From positions 2,931,999-2,995,998 of the forward strand of contig OX638343.1 of assembly GCA_951813075.1 (NCBI GenBank): 64,000 nucleotides of DNA, in the 5' to 3' direction. Numbering within the stretch: position 1 is the stretch's first letter; each line of letters starts with the position of its first letter. Under the pieces are notes generated by a model. It had not been told where the DNA came from. It did no database searches and saw nothing but the letters and a program-made list of their open reading frames with translations. Position numbers and translations under genes: made by a program. This stretch comes from Arenicellales bacterium (lineage in GTDB: Bacteria; Pseudomonadota; Gammaproteobacteria; Arenicellales; JAJDZL01). Positions 37,906-46,957 of this stretch are shown in pieces.

Positions 37906-39228
37906 ATGGCGAGCAATAAAAATTCTGAAAGTCAACTTCTAGTAGGCTTGGATGTTGGCACATCCAAGGTTGCTGTCGTTGTATGCGAGGTGTCTCCAAT
38001 TGGAGAGATTGAGATTATCGGAGTTGCCGAGCAGCCCGCACTTGGGATGCATCGAGGCATGGTGTCGAACATTGATCTTATGGTTAAATCAATCGAGCAA
38101 GCGATCAAGGAAGCTGAGATGATGGCGGCCTGCCAGATTGTGGGTGTTTTCGCTGGCATTACCGGCGGACATATTCGCAGTTATAACTCTAGTGGTGTTG
38201 TTGCTGTCAGAGGCGGCGAGGTGACGCAGGATGATGTATCCCGTGTCATTGAGGCGGCGCAAGCGGTGAGAATCTCCAGCGACGAAAAGATTCTCCATGT
38301 TCTGCCACAAGCATTCAGGATTGATGATCAGGACGGAATCCGAGACCCGATCGGATTATGTGGTGTTCGACTTGAAGCGAATGTTCACGTGGTGACTGGA
38401 AACGTCAGCGCGGTGCAGAACATTCTCAAATGCATCAAACTATGCGAGCTCGATGTCGATCAGATCATTCTGGACCACATTGCATCAGGCCAGTCGGTGC
38501 TGACTGAAGATGAGACAGAGCTGGGTGTCGGGTTACTTGACATCGGCGAGGGCACAATGGATCTCGCAGTTTACTGTGAAGGAGCAATACAGCACTCGGT
38601 GGCGTTCCCGATGGCGGGGTCGCAAGTCACAAAAGACATTGCTGTGACCTTGCACACGCCTACCGTGTCCGCCAAGAAAATCAAGCACAGGTACGGAAGT
38701 GCGGTAGCTAATTCAGTTGATAGCGATCAACTGATTGAGTTACCTAGTATTGGCGATCAACCTGCGCGCTCCATCCAACAGAAATATCTTGCGGAAGTGA
38801 TCGAAGCTCGAATGGAAGAGATGTTTCATCTGGTTCTGAGCAATCTGAGCCAGACGAGTTACATGAACATGCTCCGATCAGGCTTGGTGTTGACAGGCGG
38901 TGGTTCGAAACTGGACGACGTGGTGCCTTTGGCGGAAAGAATTTTTAATATGCCGATTCGGCTCGGCGTGCCGCGCTACACAGGGACGCTGAGTGAGGTT
39001 GTCAGACATCCCATGTTTGCAACCGGTTTGGGTCTTTGCCAGTTTGGCTACTACAACAGAGAGATATTCAATCTGTCTATAGGTCATGATTCCGAGCAGC
39101 GTCCGGGCGTTATCTCAAGGTCAATTGATCGAATTCGGAAGTTATATACGCGGCCCGAATCCGAATGGATTTCAGACCAGCAGTCGGAAGGGAGATTGAA
39201 GGGATGGTTTCAGCAAGGCGAATACTAA
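37906..39228 (+). CDS. ftsA: Cell division protein FtsA
   Basis: This 440-residue actin-like ATPase tethers FtsZ to the membrane. Actin-fold blocks are present: LLVGLDVGTSKVAVVV (phosphate 1), GVGLLDIGEGTMDLAVY (phosphate 2) and LVLTGGGSKLDDVVPLAE (adenosine). The C-terminal EGRLKGWFQQGEY is the amphipathic membrane-targeting helix. It is about 20 residues longer than E. coli FtsA. It follows ftsQ after 15 bases. Confidence 0.94.
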   Translation: MASNKNSESQLLVGLDVGTSKVAVVVCEVSPIGEIEIIGVAEQPALGMHRGMVSNIDLMVKSIEQAIKEAEMMAACQIVGVFAGITGGHIRSYNSSGVVAVRGGEVTQDDVSRVIEAAQAVRISSDEKILHVLPQAFRIDDQDGIRDPIGLCGVRLEANVHVVTGNVSAVQNILKCIKLCELDVDQIILDHIASGQSVLTEDETELGVGLLDIGEGTMDLAVYCEGAIQHSVAFPMAGSQVTKDIAVTLHTPTVSAKKIKHRYGSAVANSVDSDQLIELPSIGDQPARSIQQKYLAEVIEARMEEMFHLVLSNLSQTSYMNMLRSGLVLTGGGSKLDDVVPLAERIFNMPIRLGVPRYTGTLSEVVRHPMFATGLGLCQFGYYNREIFNLSIGHDSEQRPGVISRSIDRIRKLYTRPESEWISDQQSEGRLKGWFQQGEY

Positions 39229-39279
39229 TCCAGGTTGTTATCAAATTCTTTAAGTCGATTAACGGGGGTATTCAGTTCG

Positions 39280-39591
39280 ATGACAAACGAGTTGCCTGAC
39301 AAATCTGCCTTGCAAATAGACGGCGATGTCAACACGCCAGAAATGGATGAGGATTTGGCTACAGCAGATTTGAAAGAAAACGACGGTAATGAATCGGCCG
39401 AAGATCGGGACAGGCGTGATGGCAGTGGTGATTCACACGGATCTGATGTCCGGTATCGTCCTCGAACGAGGTATCCACGACGGAGATTGACAGGCAGTTC
39501 GAGAAATCGAAGCCGGGAACAGGACGACTCCCGTGATCTGCCGTTGAGGCAACGTATGAAGATTTATCGAAATCGTCGTCCATCGCGGTAG
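39280..39591 (+). CDS. Unknown disordered, charge-segregated small protein between ftsA and ftsZ
   Basis: About 103 residues from the ATG at 39280 (GGGGG lies 11 bases before it; an in-frame TTG at 39235 would add 15 residues). No known family was recognised. The first half is strongly acidic (ALQIDGDVNTPEMDEDLATA, then DGNESAEDRDRRDG). The second half is Arg-rich (RYRPRTRYPRRRLTGSS, then LPLRQRMKIYRNRRPSR). There are no cysteines, membrane segments or predicted fold, so it is probably intrinsically disordered. Position between ftsA and ftsZ on the same strand suggests a division role, for example binding FtsZ, FtsA, nucleic acid or membrane. That role is inference; it could also be a poorly conserved spacer ORF. 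Confidence 0.6.
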   Translation: MTNELPDKSALQIDGDVNTPEMDEDLATADLKENDGNESAEDRDRRDGSGDSHGSDVRYRPRTRYPRRRLTGSSRNRSREQDDSRDLPLRQRMKIYRNRRPSR

Positions 39592-39739
39592 TTTGATTTG
39601 TAAAAAATTCAAACTGCGCATTGAAGACGCAAATGTATTTTGGGAAATATTTTAGTTTATAGGAAAGGATGGAAGTTTTTGAAGCAGTCAGATTTGGAGC
39701 GGCTGTCAGGAAACAGTCAATAGCGGAGGTAAAAGTGTT

Positions 39740-40933
39740 ATGACAAATTTTGTTACACCAAACATGTTCGAAAAGCGGTTTTTTCCGCAGCACGACGATG
39801 CGTACAATCAACGAGCGATAATCAAGGTTATCGGAGTTGGCGGTGGCGGAAGCAACGCAGTCGAACATATGATTAATGAGTCCATTGACGGCGTTGAGTT
39901 TTTCGTTGCCAATACAGATGCGCAAGCATTGGCGAAATTGAAAAGTCCGCAACGCATTCAGATTGGACGGGAATTGACTAAAGGCTTGGGCGCTGGATCT
40001 AATCCAGAAATCGGACGTGAAGCAGCGTTGGAAGACAAGGATGTTTTAGTTGATCATCTAAAGGACGCGGATATGATTTTCGTGACAGCGGGGCTCGGTG
40101 GCGGTACCGGTACGGGAGCGGCACCGGTCATTGCCTCTGCGATCAAGGAAGCGATTCCAAATGTCGTTGTCGTTGCGGTCGTGACGACCCCATTTGTATT
40201 TGAGGGCACTAGAAGAATGAAGTGCGCGAAGAGTGGTCTGGTCGATCTGAAATCAGCGGTAGATTCGTTGATCACGATTCCCAATGAGAAGCTTCTTTCA
40301 AACACAACCACAATGAAAAATGCTTATGGCGAAGCAAACGATGTGTTGTTGAACGCTGTCAAAGGAATTGCTGATCTGGTCATGCAGACTGGCTTTATCA
40401 ATGTCGATTTCGCTGATGTTCGTACTGTCATGTCAGAAGCTGGTCAGGCTGTGATGGGTTCGGGCTGTGCAACTGGTGAGAACCGAGCGGCAAAAGCTGT
40501 GCTCAAGGCGATCGAGAATCCACTGCTTGAAGAAATCGATGTTGCCGACGCCAAGGGAATCTTGGTGAATGTCACTTCGAATTCGGAAATGACACCGCAG
40601 GAGTTCGCCGAAATTGGTCAGGTGATTAATGATGTTGCATCAGATAACGCAGAGATCATCATGGGTCAACTTTATGATGATGAAGTCGGTGACGAAATTC
40701 GAGTGACAATTGTTGCGACAGGACTGGGTGAGGAGGATGAGCTGCCGAAGAAAGCGGAATTTCAAACTGAGCCTCAAATCAACGGTATGCCACCGATGTT
40801 TGCCGGGTCGGAGATCAGTGATGTCAAATCGCAAGAGGATGACAGAGATGAGCCGGCGGTACTGAGAAGCAGATTCGGCGCTGGGTTTCAACCAGCCTAC
40901 GAAATTGGAAACGGACATGCGTCGAAGAGCTGA
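39740..40933 (+). CDS. ftsZ: Cell division GTPase FtsZ
   Basis: This 397-residue tubulin homologue forms the Z ring. GTP site: IKVIGVGGGGSNAVEHM, the tubulin signature GLGGGTGTGAAPVI near residue 120; the synergy T7 loop is NVDFADVRTVMSEAG near 222. A variable linker follows residue 340. The conserved C-terminal peptide (DIPAFLR in E. coli) is here DEPAVLRSRF near 374, followed by a further 19 residues instead of ending at once. GGAGG precedes the ATG by 10 bases. It lies 148 bases after the small disordered gene. Confidence 0.95.
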   Translation: MTNFVTPNMFEKRFFPQHDDAYNQRAIIKVIGVGGGGSNAVEHMINESIDGVEFFVANTDAQALAKLKSPQRIQIGRELTKGLGAGSNPEIGREAALEDKDVLVDHLKDADMIFVTAGLGGGTGTGAAPVIASAIKEAIPNVVVVAVVTTPFVFEGTRRMKCAKSGLVDLKSAVDSLITIPNEKLLSNTTTMKNAYGEANDVLLNAVKGIADLVMQTGFINVDFADVRTVMSEAGQAVMGSGCATGENRAAKAVLKAIENPLLEEIDVADAKGILVNVTSNSEMTPQEFAEIGQVINDVASDNAEIIMGQLYDDEVGDEIRVTIVATGLGEEDELPKKAEFQTEPQINGMPPMFAGSEISDVKSQEDDRDEPAVLRSRFGAGFQPAYEIGNGHASKS

Positions 40934-41311
40934 TTTTCGGTGCGTGTCGCAATTTCTCAAGTCAATGGAAGGACTTGGAATTGACGGGATATAAAATCCG
41001 TAGTTGATGATGAAAATTCAAGTTGTATTATTGAGATTTAATCGACTTTCCTGTCAGAACTGTGGGCGCTGAAGAATTCTGTGCGGTACTGAATGGACAG
41101 ATAATTGCGGGTGATGGCGGAATTAATTCAAACTGTACGATTGATTTGAATGCGTTCCCGTATATAATTCGCTGATTGCTTGTATACAATTCCCTGAGTT
41201 TTTCAAAGTTAGCGGAAATCAACAACATACAAAGAAAAACTATGTACGACAAATTTTTGTCGAGAGTCTCTTTGTAGGCTAGTCTCTTTTTTACTTCAAT
41301 TAGATTTTCAA
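40934..41311. other. Intergenic region between ftsZ and lpxC
   Basis: About 380 bases with no gene; it contains the lpxC promoter described separately. I found no clear intrinsic terminator for ftsZ. Confidence 0.5.
41141..41168 (+). promoter_or_regulatory. Sigma70-type promoter of lpxC
   Basis: TTGATT (41141-41146), a 16-base spacer and a consensus TATAAT (41163-41168) lie about 145 bases before the lpxC ATG. This would let lpxC be expressed apart from the dcw operon. Confidence 0.55.
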
Positions 41312-42226
41312 ATGGTTAAGCAAAGAACACTTACAAACGTTATCACTGGGACTGGTGTGGGGTTACATACAGGCGTGAAAGTCTGCCTGACGCTCAATCC
41401 AGCCCCCGCAAATACTGGCGTGATATTCAGAAGGGTAGATCTAGAAGACGTTGTTGAGATCCCTGCTCGAGTTGAAAATGTCTCAAATACAACAATGTCA
41501 ACTACTATCGAAAGTAGCGGGGCTTCGGTGTCGACTGTAGAACATCTGATGTCTGCATTCGCTGGGTTGGGTGTTGACAATGTCTATGTCGACGTGACAG
41601 CAGGTGAGGTTCCGATTATGGATGGCAGTGCGCATCCTTTTGTCTTTCTGATGGAATCGGCGGGTTTGGAAAACCAGAATGCACCCAAGAAGTTTATCCG
41701 GGTTAAAAAGAAAGTCATGGTCAAGGAAAAAGACATGTGGGCGAAGTTTGAACCGCACAATGGGTTCAAGATCTCGTTCACAATTGACTTTGAACAACCT
41801 GTTATGAAAAATTCCAACCAGACCGTAAATATCGATTTTGCCGGTACTTCGTACAAGAACAGCCTATCCAGAGCCCGTACATTCGGTTTCATGTCAGATT
41901 TGGAAACGCTGCACGAAGCTGGCTTGGCTCAGGGTGCGAGTTACCACAATGCGATCGTAATGACTGATTTTCACGTGCTCAATGAAGATCAGTTGCGTTA
42001 CAACGACGAATGTGTTCGCCACAAGGCGCTGGATGCAGTTGGCGATATCTACCTTCTTGGTCATTCGGTTATTGGAGCGTTTTCTGCATACAAGTCCGGT
42101 CATTACCTGAACAATCTGTTACTGCAGGAACTGCAGGCAAATGAATCCGCTTGGGAACTGGTTGAATTTGATGACTATGAACAGGTTCCCGACACACTCG
42201 TTCGACCCGCATTGGGCACTGCCTGA
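41312..42226 (+). CDS. lpxC: UDP-3-O-acyl-N-acetylglucosamine deacetylase
   Basis: This 304-residue zinc enzyme carries out the committed step of lipid A synthesis. Metal ligands are visible: His in STVEHLMSAFAGLGVDN and the His and Asp in RHKALDAVGDIYLLG; the general His is in SGHYLNNLLL. LHTGVKVCLTLNPAPANTG and PIMDGSAHPFV are also standard. Its presence confirms a Gram-negative outer membrane. It ends the conserved plus-strand block and is convergent with dciA. Confidence 0.95.
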   Translation: MVKQRTLTNVITGTGVGLHTGVKVCLTLNPAPANTGVIFRRVDLEDVVEIPARVENVSNTTMSTTIESSGASVSTVEHLMSAFAGLGVDNVYVDVTAGEVPIMDGSAHPFVFLMESAGLENQNAPKKFIRVKKKVMVKEKDMWAKFEPHNGFKISFTIDFEQPVMKNSNQTVNIDFAGTSYKNSLSRARTFGFMSDLETLHEAGLAQGASYHNAIVMTDFHVLNEDQLRYNDECVRHKALDAVGDIYLLGHSVIGAFSAYKSGHYLNNLLLQELQANESAWELVEFDDYEQVPDTLVRPALGTA

Positions 42227-42315
42227 TCTGCGTATCGCTTACCAACCCCTCCATCGCCAAAACTGTGTTTGCCGATCACTTAGCAGCACGACAGACACAC
42301 TGACATAATCCGGAA

Positions 42316-42783
42316 TTATTCGTTCAGTCTTTTTTGACTTTTACTTAGTCGTAAAAAAATATTTTTCGCTTCGGAATTTTTCGATTGCGAAGCCAACCGA
42401 ACAAATAATTTCTGCATACTCGGTGTAATGGTACGAGTTTGCTTTTTCTTTTTCCTCAATGCAGGTGTTTTTGGAGATCTCGGCACTCGGATTCGGATGC
42501 TCATCTCGGTCAGTTTGTTGTGACCGCTTTCTCGAAGAATTTGCAAAATACTATTTTGCCGATTAATCAGTTCATGCGCCCAGGTGGAAGAACTGACCGA
42601 TACGTGAAGAATGTTATCTTCAATTACCAACTCAGTTGTGTTGTCGAAAATCGATGTTCCGGCTGCCGATTTCCAATCTTTGTAAATTTTTGACCCCTTG
42701 AAATCAGGAGGTTTCTTGAGGAGCGCGCTATCCTCAAGAATTTTATATATATTTTTGTAACTGGGTTTATCCACTGAGGTCAA
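42316..42783 (-). CDS. dciA: DUF721 family protein (DciA-type helicase-loading factor)
   Basis: A 155-residue basic protein. Residues about 12-100 fit the DUF721 pattern: a central tryptophan block (IYKDWKSAAGTSI), ELVIEDNILHVSVSSSTWAHELINRQNSIL, then a Lys/Arg-rich tail (PALRKKKKQTRTI). DciA is the likely ancestral loader or operator of the replicative helicase DnaB in bacteria lacking DnaC. Its place beside lpxC is common in gammaproteobacteria, where it lies between lpxC and secA. Here secA does not follow; an accessory region begins instead. Confidence 0.75.
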   Translation of the reverse strand: MTSVDKPSYKNIYKILEDSALLKKPPDFKGSKIYKDWKSAAGTSIFDNTTELVIEDNILHVSVSSSTWAHELINRQNSILQILRESGHNKLTEMSIRIRVPRSPKTPALRKKKKQTRTITPSMQKLFVRLASQSKNSEAKNIFLRLSKSQKRLNE

Positions 42784-43187
42784 TTTAGTGATTGAGGAAC
42801 AAAGAGTTCGTTTATTGGCAGCATACTACGGTCAAGATTCTGACTGCCAGTAAGAAACTCTGATAAATTTGATCATGAGTTCAATCGACAAATCGCACTA
42901 CCAATGATTCTGCGGAACTTGGCTGATTTCTCATATCAAGCTCGATTCAAACTACCTGTTGCAAGAACCTTGCTCTGTCCAAAACAATTTTATCATTACC
43001 ACGACGAATTGAGAGTAGGGTGGGATAGCTGATTTATATGAGCGGTAGAGTCTACGGGCTTTTACATTGGATATTGGGGAATCAGGACCGCTACGACCAG
43101 ATTTAACTACGCTATTCGTCGCATTCATCTGAAGGTGGTCGTCCGCACACGCCACATGAGATGTTTTAGGATCGGTTTAAGATCGAG
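42784..43187. other. Intergenic region, no gene seen
   Basis: About 400 bases between dciA and a glycosyltransferase gene. A 67-codon minus-strand frame (43155-42952) shows no family and no start signal. This marks the switch from conserved chromosome to accessory genes. Confidence 0.45.
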
Positions 43188-44537
43188 TTACTCTGTTGGC
43201 GGAATTAGTCCAGCCTTAAGACTCAGTTCATAAATATCAGGCTCTTCCTCGTGAAGGTTTGGATCGAATTCTTCAATGCTCGCAGCATCCGCTTTTGTTG
43301 GTGTTCTTCTCAGTCCTCTAAGGTGAAAGTAGAAAAGTTGTGACGGAGAAGCATAGTGAATTCCGAATATTCGCTTAGGCTTATTATTCAGTCCTACTAT
43401 CTTCGCAGTCAGTAATCTATCGTTGGAGATCGCATACGTAAAATGATCCTTCCAGAAAAAACTGAAAGTCTGTGATTTTGAGAATTTGGTGATTGCAATG
43501 TGTACGGAGTTGTACTTGACTTGATCATATTTATAGATGTACTTGGTTTTGCCGGAAGGCTGGATTCCTTGCTTGCGTCTGCGAAACGAATGATGCCAAA
43601 CTCTGGTGAGCCCAGGAATATTGTCTGATCTCGGTCGTTGTCTTGGTATCCAACTCTCTCTCATCCGAATCGAACCGATCTGTCCATCATTAAAGGTTGA
43701 GTCCAGGTATTGAATTAGACTCTGCCCGGACTTATTGACCAGGTATTCGTCCAAGTCTGTGTTAATGCAGTAGCCATCTTGAACCGCAAATCTTATCCGA
43801 CAGTGATTCATTGATCCCCGCTGCGCGAATTTATCCGGTGATCGTCCATACTCAAATGGCCAGTCAACAAGCACTATATTCATTCCGACATCCAGTTCTT
43901 TCAAACTTTGTACGAGACCTTGCCTTTCCGGGCTGCCATTGTCATACAGAATGAGACGCTGTACATTGTGAAGACGCTTGTGCCATTTGATCCAATCTTC
44001 AATCCACTCAATTGGATTGGATTGTTGAAGGGTACATAGGGTAAGCCTGAAGCTAGAATCATTCAATCGTAAGTTCACACCGCGCGTGGTGTCTATCTCC
44101 AAATCAACACTGAAAACGGGAAACTGAAACGTGAGAACTGTTGAACTGTCCTGAATATCGTCAGAAGCTTCAATCTCTATCATGCAAATGGACTTCACTT
44201 CAGTCAATCTAAACGGAAGTTTTTTTTCGTTGCACCATATTTGCATAGGCAGAAGAATTTTTTTCAGATTAAGCAGTCTGGGTCCGATTCCAATAAATTT
44301 GTTTTCCGAATCGTGATAGAACACATCGTAAAAAATTGTAAGCCGGTCGAATAATCGACCTTTCAACTCGTTATCTGAAAGATTGGCATTACGAGGACGT
44401 AAATTTCGGGTAATGTCCAATTTTTCGGGTATGCGGATACTAGATACCGTATAGACTTCAAATGAAGACTTGCCGTCGTCGGTTTTCATCGCAACGTCAG
44501 GAAGGGGCGTATGATCTGAAGTAAATTGTGGATGCAA
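43188..44537 (-). CDS. Glycosyltransferase family 2/92-like protein
   Basis: The frame encodes 449 residues. The N-terminal half is unassigned. From about residue 165 there is a GT-A fold pattern as in GT92/DUF23-type transferases: LTLCTLQQSNPIEWIEDWIKWH, RLILYDNGS, then INTDLDEYLV, where Asp-Leu-Asp is the likely metal/nucleotide-sugar DXD. It probably adds a sugar to a surface glycan or lipid; donor and acceptor are unknown. The frame opens at TTG 44537; an ATG at 44489 is an alternative start. It is divergent from the next glycosyltransferase. Confidence 0.6.
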   Translation of the reverse strand: MHPQFTSDHTPLPDVAMKTDDGKSSFEVYTVSSIRIPEKLDITRNLRPRNANLSDNELKGRLFDRLTIFYDVFYHDSENKFIGIGPRLLNLKKILLPMQIWCNEKKLPFRLTEVKSICMIEIEASDDIQDSSTVLTFQFPVFSVDLEIDTTRGVNLRLNDSSFRLTLCTLQQSNPIEWIEDWIKWHKRLHNVQRLILYDNGSPERQGLVQSLKELDVGMNIVLVDWPFEYGRSPDKFAQRGSMNHCRIRFAVQDGYCINTDLDEYLVNKSGQSLIQYLDSTFNDGQIGSIRMRESWIPRQRPRSDNIPGLTRVWHHSFRRRKQGIQPSGKTKYIYKYDQVKYNSVHIAITKFSKSQTFSFFWKDHFTYAISNDRLLTAKIVGLNNKPKRIFGIHYASPSQLFYFHLRGLRRTPTKADAASIEEFDPNLHEEEPDIYELSLKAGLIPPTE

Positions 44538-44814
44538 TTCAAGATTCTTAACGAGGGTACTGACTCTGAGCGGACTGTAGCAAGTATTTCACGGTAATGT
44601 GAGCAGCCGACTGTATCTGAGTACACTTAAAGAACCCACATATAATATAGCAGTTTGAATTTACCCGAATTTGAGTCGGAGATTTCTTTTGCGCGGCTGG
44701 TTTATTTGCTCCGGTCAGTCTGCAGAACCAAAGGGATTCAGTGGTGATCAACATTGAAATCTCAGCCCAAATGTCGTTTAGAGACCCGAGTTTTTCGAAT
44801 TTTTCACGAACGCC

Positions 44815-45567
44815 ATGCCAAATAATGTGATTACGATCAAGTGGGGAGACCTATATGGTCCTCACTACGTCAATCGGTTATACAGCGCAGTTCGGCGAAA
44901 CTTGACGGGAGATTTCCGATTTGTTTGCTTTACCGATGATTCGGAAAATCTGCAACCGGAAATTGCCACATATCCAATTCCGGATGTAATCGACCCTAAA
45001 GCGTTGTCCAGTTTTGCCAACGGCAGAAAACAACAACTATTCCAAAGTGGAATCGGCGAACTTGAGGGTCCTTGTCTATTCTTCGATCTTGATGTAATCA
45101 TCGTTGATTCCATTGATTGTTTTTTTGACTATAAACCAGGGGAATTCTGCATCTGTAAGGAGTGGTTACCACCTCATCAGGTACTTCAATACAAGTTCAA
45201 GAATCGTCAGTTCGGAGGAAATTCCTCTGTTTTCAGGTTTGAAGCCAACTCCATGCAGTTCGTCATAGATATGATGAACGAGGATGTCAGCTATCCTCAG
45301 CAGTTCAGATTGGAGCAACGGTGGCTGTCTCATGTGCTGAGAGATCATATGGTGTGGTGGCCAGATGAGTGGGTCAAGAGTTTCAAGCATCGTCGACCCG
45401 TCTATCCATTCAGCTTCTTGTTTCCACCTGCTCTACCGAATGGTGCGCGAGTGATGGTCTTTAATGGTCCTCTGAAACAATCTCATGCGATAAACGGCAA
45501 TTACGAACTTTCCCCACGAAGGGTTTGCCGTCCTGCCTCTTGGGCAGCTGAGCATTGGATAGATTAG
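44815..45567 (+). CDS. Putative glycosyltransferase (GT-A type)
   Basis: The protein has 250 residues, beginning VITIKWGDLYGPHYVNRLYS, then FRFVCFTDD and the DXD-like LFFDLDVIIVDSID near residue 98. NRQFGGNSSVFRF and the terminal FNGPLKQSHAI segment look like substrate-binding parts of GT8/GT24-like enzymes. The family is known mainly from marine proteobacteria and has no proven substrate that I can cite. It lies in a small glycan-type island with the preceding transferase and the downstream methyltransferase. Confidence 0.65.
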   Translation: MPNNVITIKWGDLYGPHYVNRLYSAVRRNLTGDFRFVCFTDDSENLQPEIATYPIPDVIDPKALSSFANGRKQQLFQSGIGELEGPCLFFDLDVIIVDSIDCFFDYKPGEFCICKEWLPPHQVLQYKFKNRQFGGNSSVFRFEANSMQFVIDMMNEDVSYPQQFRLEQRWLSHVLRDHMVWWPDEWVKSFKHRRPVYPFSFLFPPALPNGARVMVFNGPLKQSHAINGNYELSPRRVCRPASWAAEHWID

Positions 45568-45827
45568 TCAGTAGTCTCACCACAAAGCTTTGTGCTGACA
45601 AATGATGGCGCACGTTAAAGATATTTCTGCGTCTGCAGTTCAATCTTCTATATTCCACTGTTCGACAGTTTCCGGATATTCGGCCATGTCATGATATTGA
45701 GCAATGGCAACTTTAAAATTAATCCTCTGACCGAACTATCGGATCGGTTTTGTCCCGTGACAGTTCGTAGTAAATTGATTCTCCACGACCACTATCACCT
45801 TGTCCGAGACAGTTTAGTTATTGGAAT

Positions 45828-46634
45828 GTGATAGTAGTCAACACTATTTTATGTACGTTGAGAAAGGGACCGGCATTGAACCGAGAAAGTTTCAGAAAGG
45901 CAGTGGTGCCCGGTTTTTATTGGATTGGCGACTACGGTCAGCAGGTGGTACTGGCTGTCGAACAAGGTGTAGTTGTTGAGAATGTCGAGTGTCGCGAAGA
46001 ACCGATGGCGCCTGGAAGACATTTCATGTGCGTTGTGCTGGTTTTATACTACTGGTTGCAGATGGTATTGAAGACAAAGGCGACCAATTTCAGCGAGGGC
46101 AGCACATTGGACAATCCATGGTGTCCATGTCCGAAGTTGATGAGATGGACTCCCCCAACTCGGGCGGATATAGAATGCACTATAGAGCAGCAAAGGGTCG
46201 AGATGGCGCGCACCTGCGCGGTCCTCTACCCGATCGTAGTCGAGCTAGTCCTGAAGCACATATGGGAGCATGAGCAAGGAAAGATCGCTAATTTCAATCA
46301 TAACGTACACAGCCTGTTTGTGCAGTTGAGGCCGGAAACCCAGTTCGACGTGAAATTTTTTATGACCAATGTTGTCGGTAGTACAAGAGTGCGATAGACA
46401 AAGGTCAGCAGCAGCATGGCGTTGAGGGCGTGACTGTTGACATGGCAAACCTTGAAGACGCTTTGCGGTGGAACAAAAAGGTTGTGTAAAACTTCAAGTA
46501 CGAAATGACGCTACGTGGCAAAAGCGTGCCCACGGGGATAATCTGGAAATCTAAGCGCTATTGGGTTGTGCACGGAACCTTTCCGAACTTCGCCATCAAG
46601 CTGACGCGCTGGGCAATTGACCGCAACTATTAGA
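45828..46634 (+). pseudogene. Decayed gene, C-terminal part HEPN-like
   Basis: One open frame (45828-46397, 189 codons) and a second, out-of-frame piece (46442-46634, with an internal stop) read as fragments of a single protein. The first contains YPIVVELVLKHIWEHEQGK and NFNHNVHSLFVQLRPETQ, a layout like HEPN helices; the second contains LEDALRWNKKVV and GTFPNFAIKLTRWA. Upstream protein-like text occurs in other frames, so several frameshifts are likely. HEPN domains occur in toxin, RNase and abortive-infection proteins. The family call is tentative and no functional product is expected. Confidence 0.35.
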
Positions 46635-46957
46635 ATCCTTCACTCTGGCGTCATTATTACTAACGGTTGAAAGTCTTCACCTAAGATTGGTGAAGGTTTG
46701 CCCTATTCTTGCAAATTATGAAGAACCTTGTAGGGGGAATCAATGATGATATTGGGAGAATTATTCATGATTTAAAATTTGAAATTCGATGAGCACAGCA
46801 ACACGTCGGAATCTCAGGATTGAACAATAATATAATTTCTCTGGTTAACATTGGCGTAAGTGTCCTAATGCTATTGAATCTGAAATTGTAAATTTGATGA
46901 TGGGAACCACTATGATGGAAGTCTGTCTGGAGCAACCAGACATAGGGTTAAATTGAC

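Noticed and set aside
25600..42800. tRNA or small RNA genes within the dcw cluster and its gaps
   Set aside because: I scanned the intergenic gaps for cloverleaf-like and T-loop sequences and saw none; a covariance search would be needed to exclude small RNAs.
46675..46695. CTTCACC/GGTGAAG hairpin after the decayed gene
   Set aside because: No following T run; probably chance or a relic.
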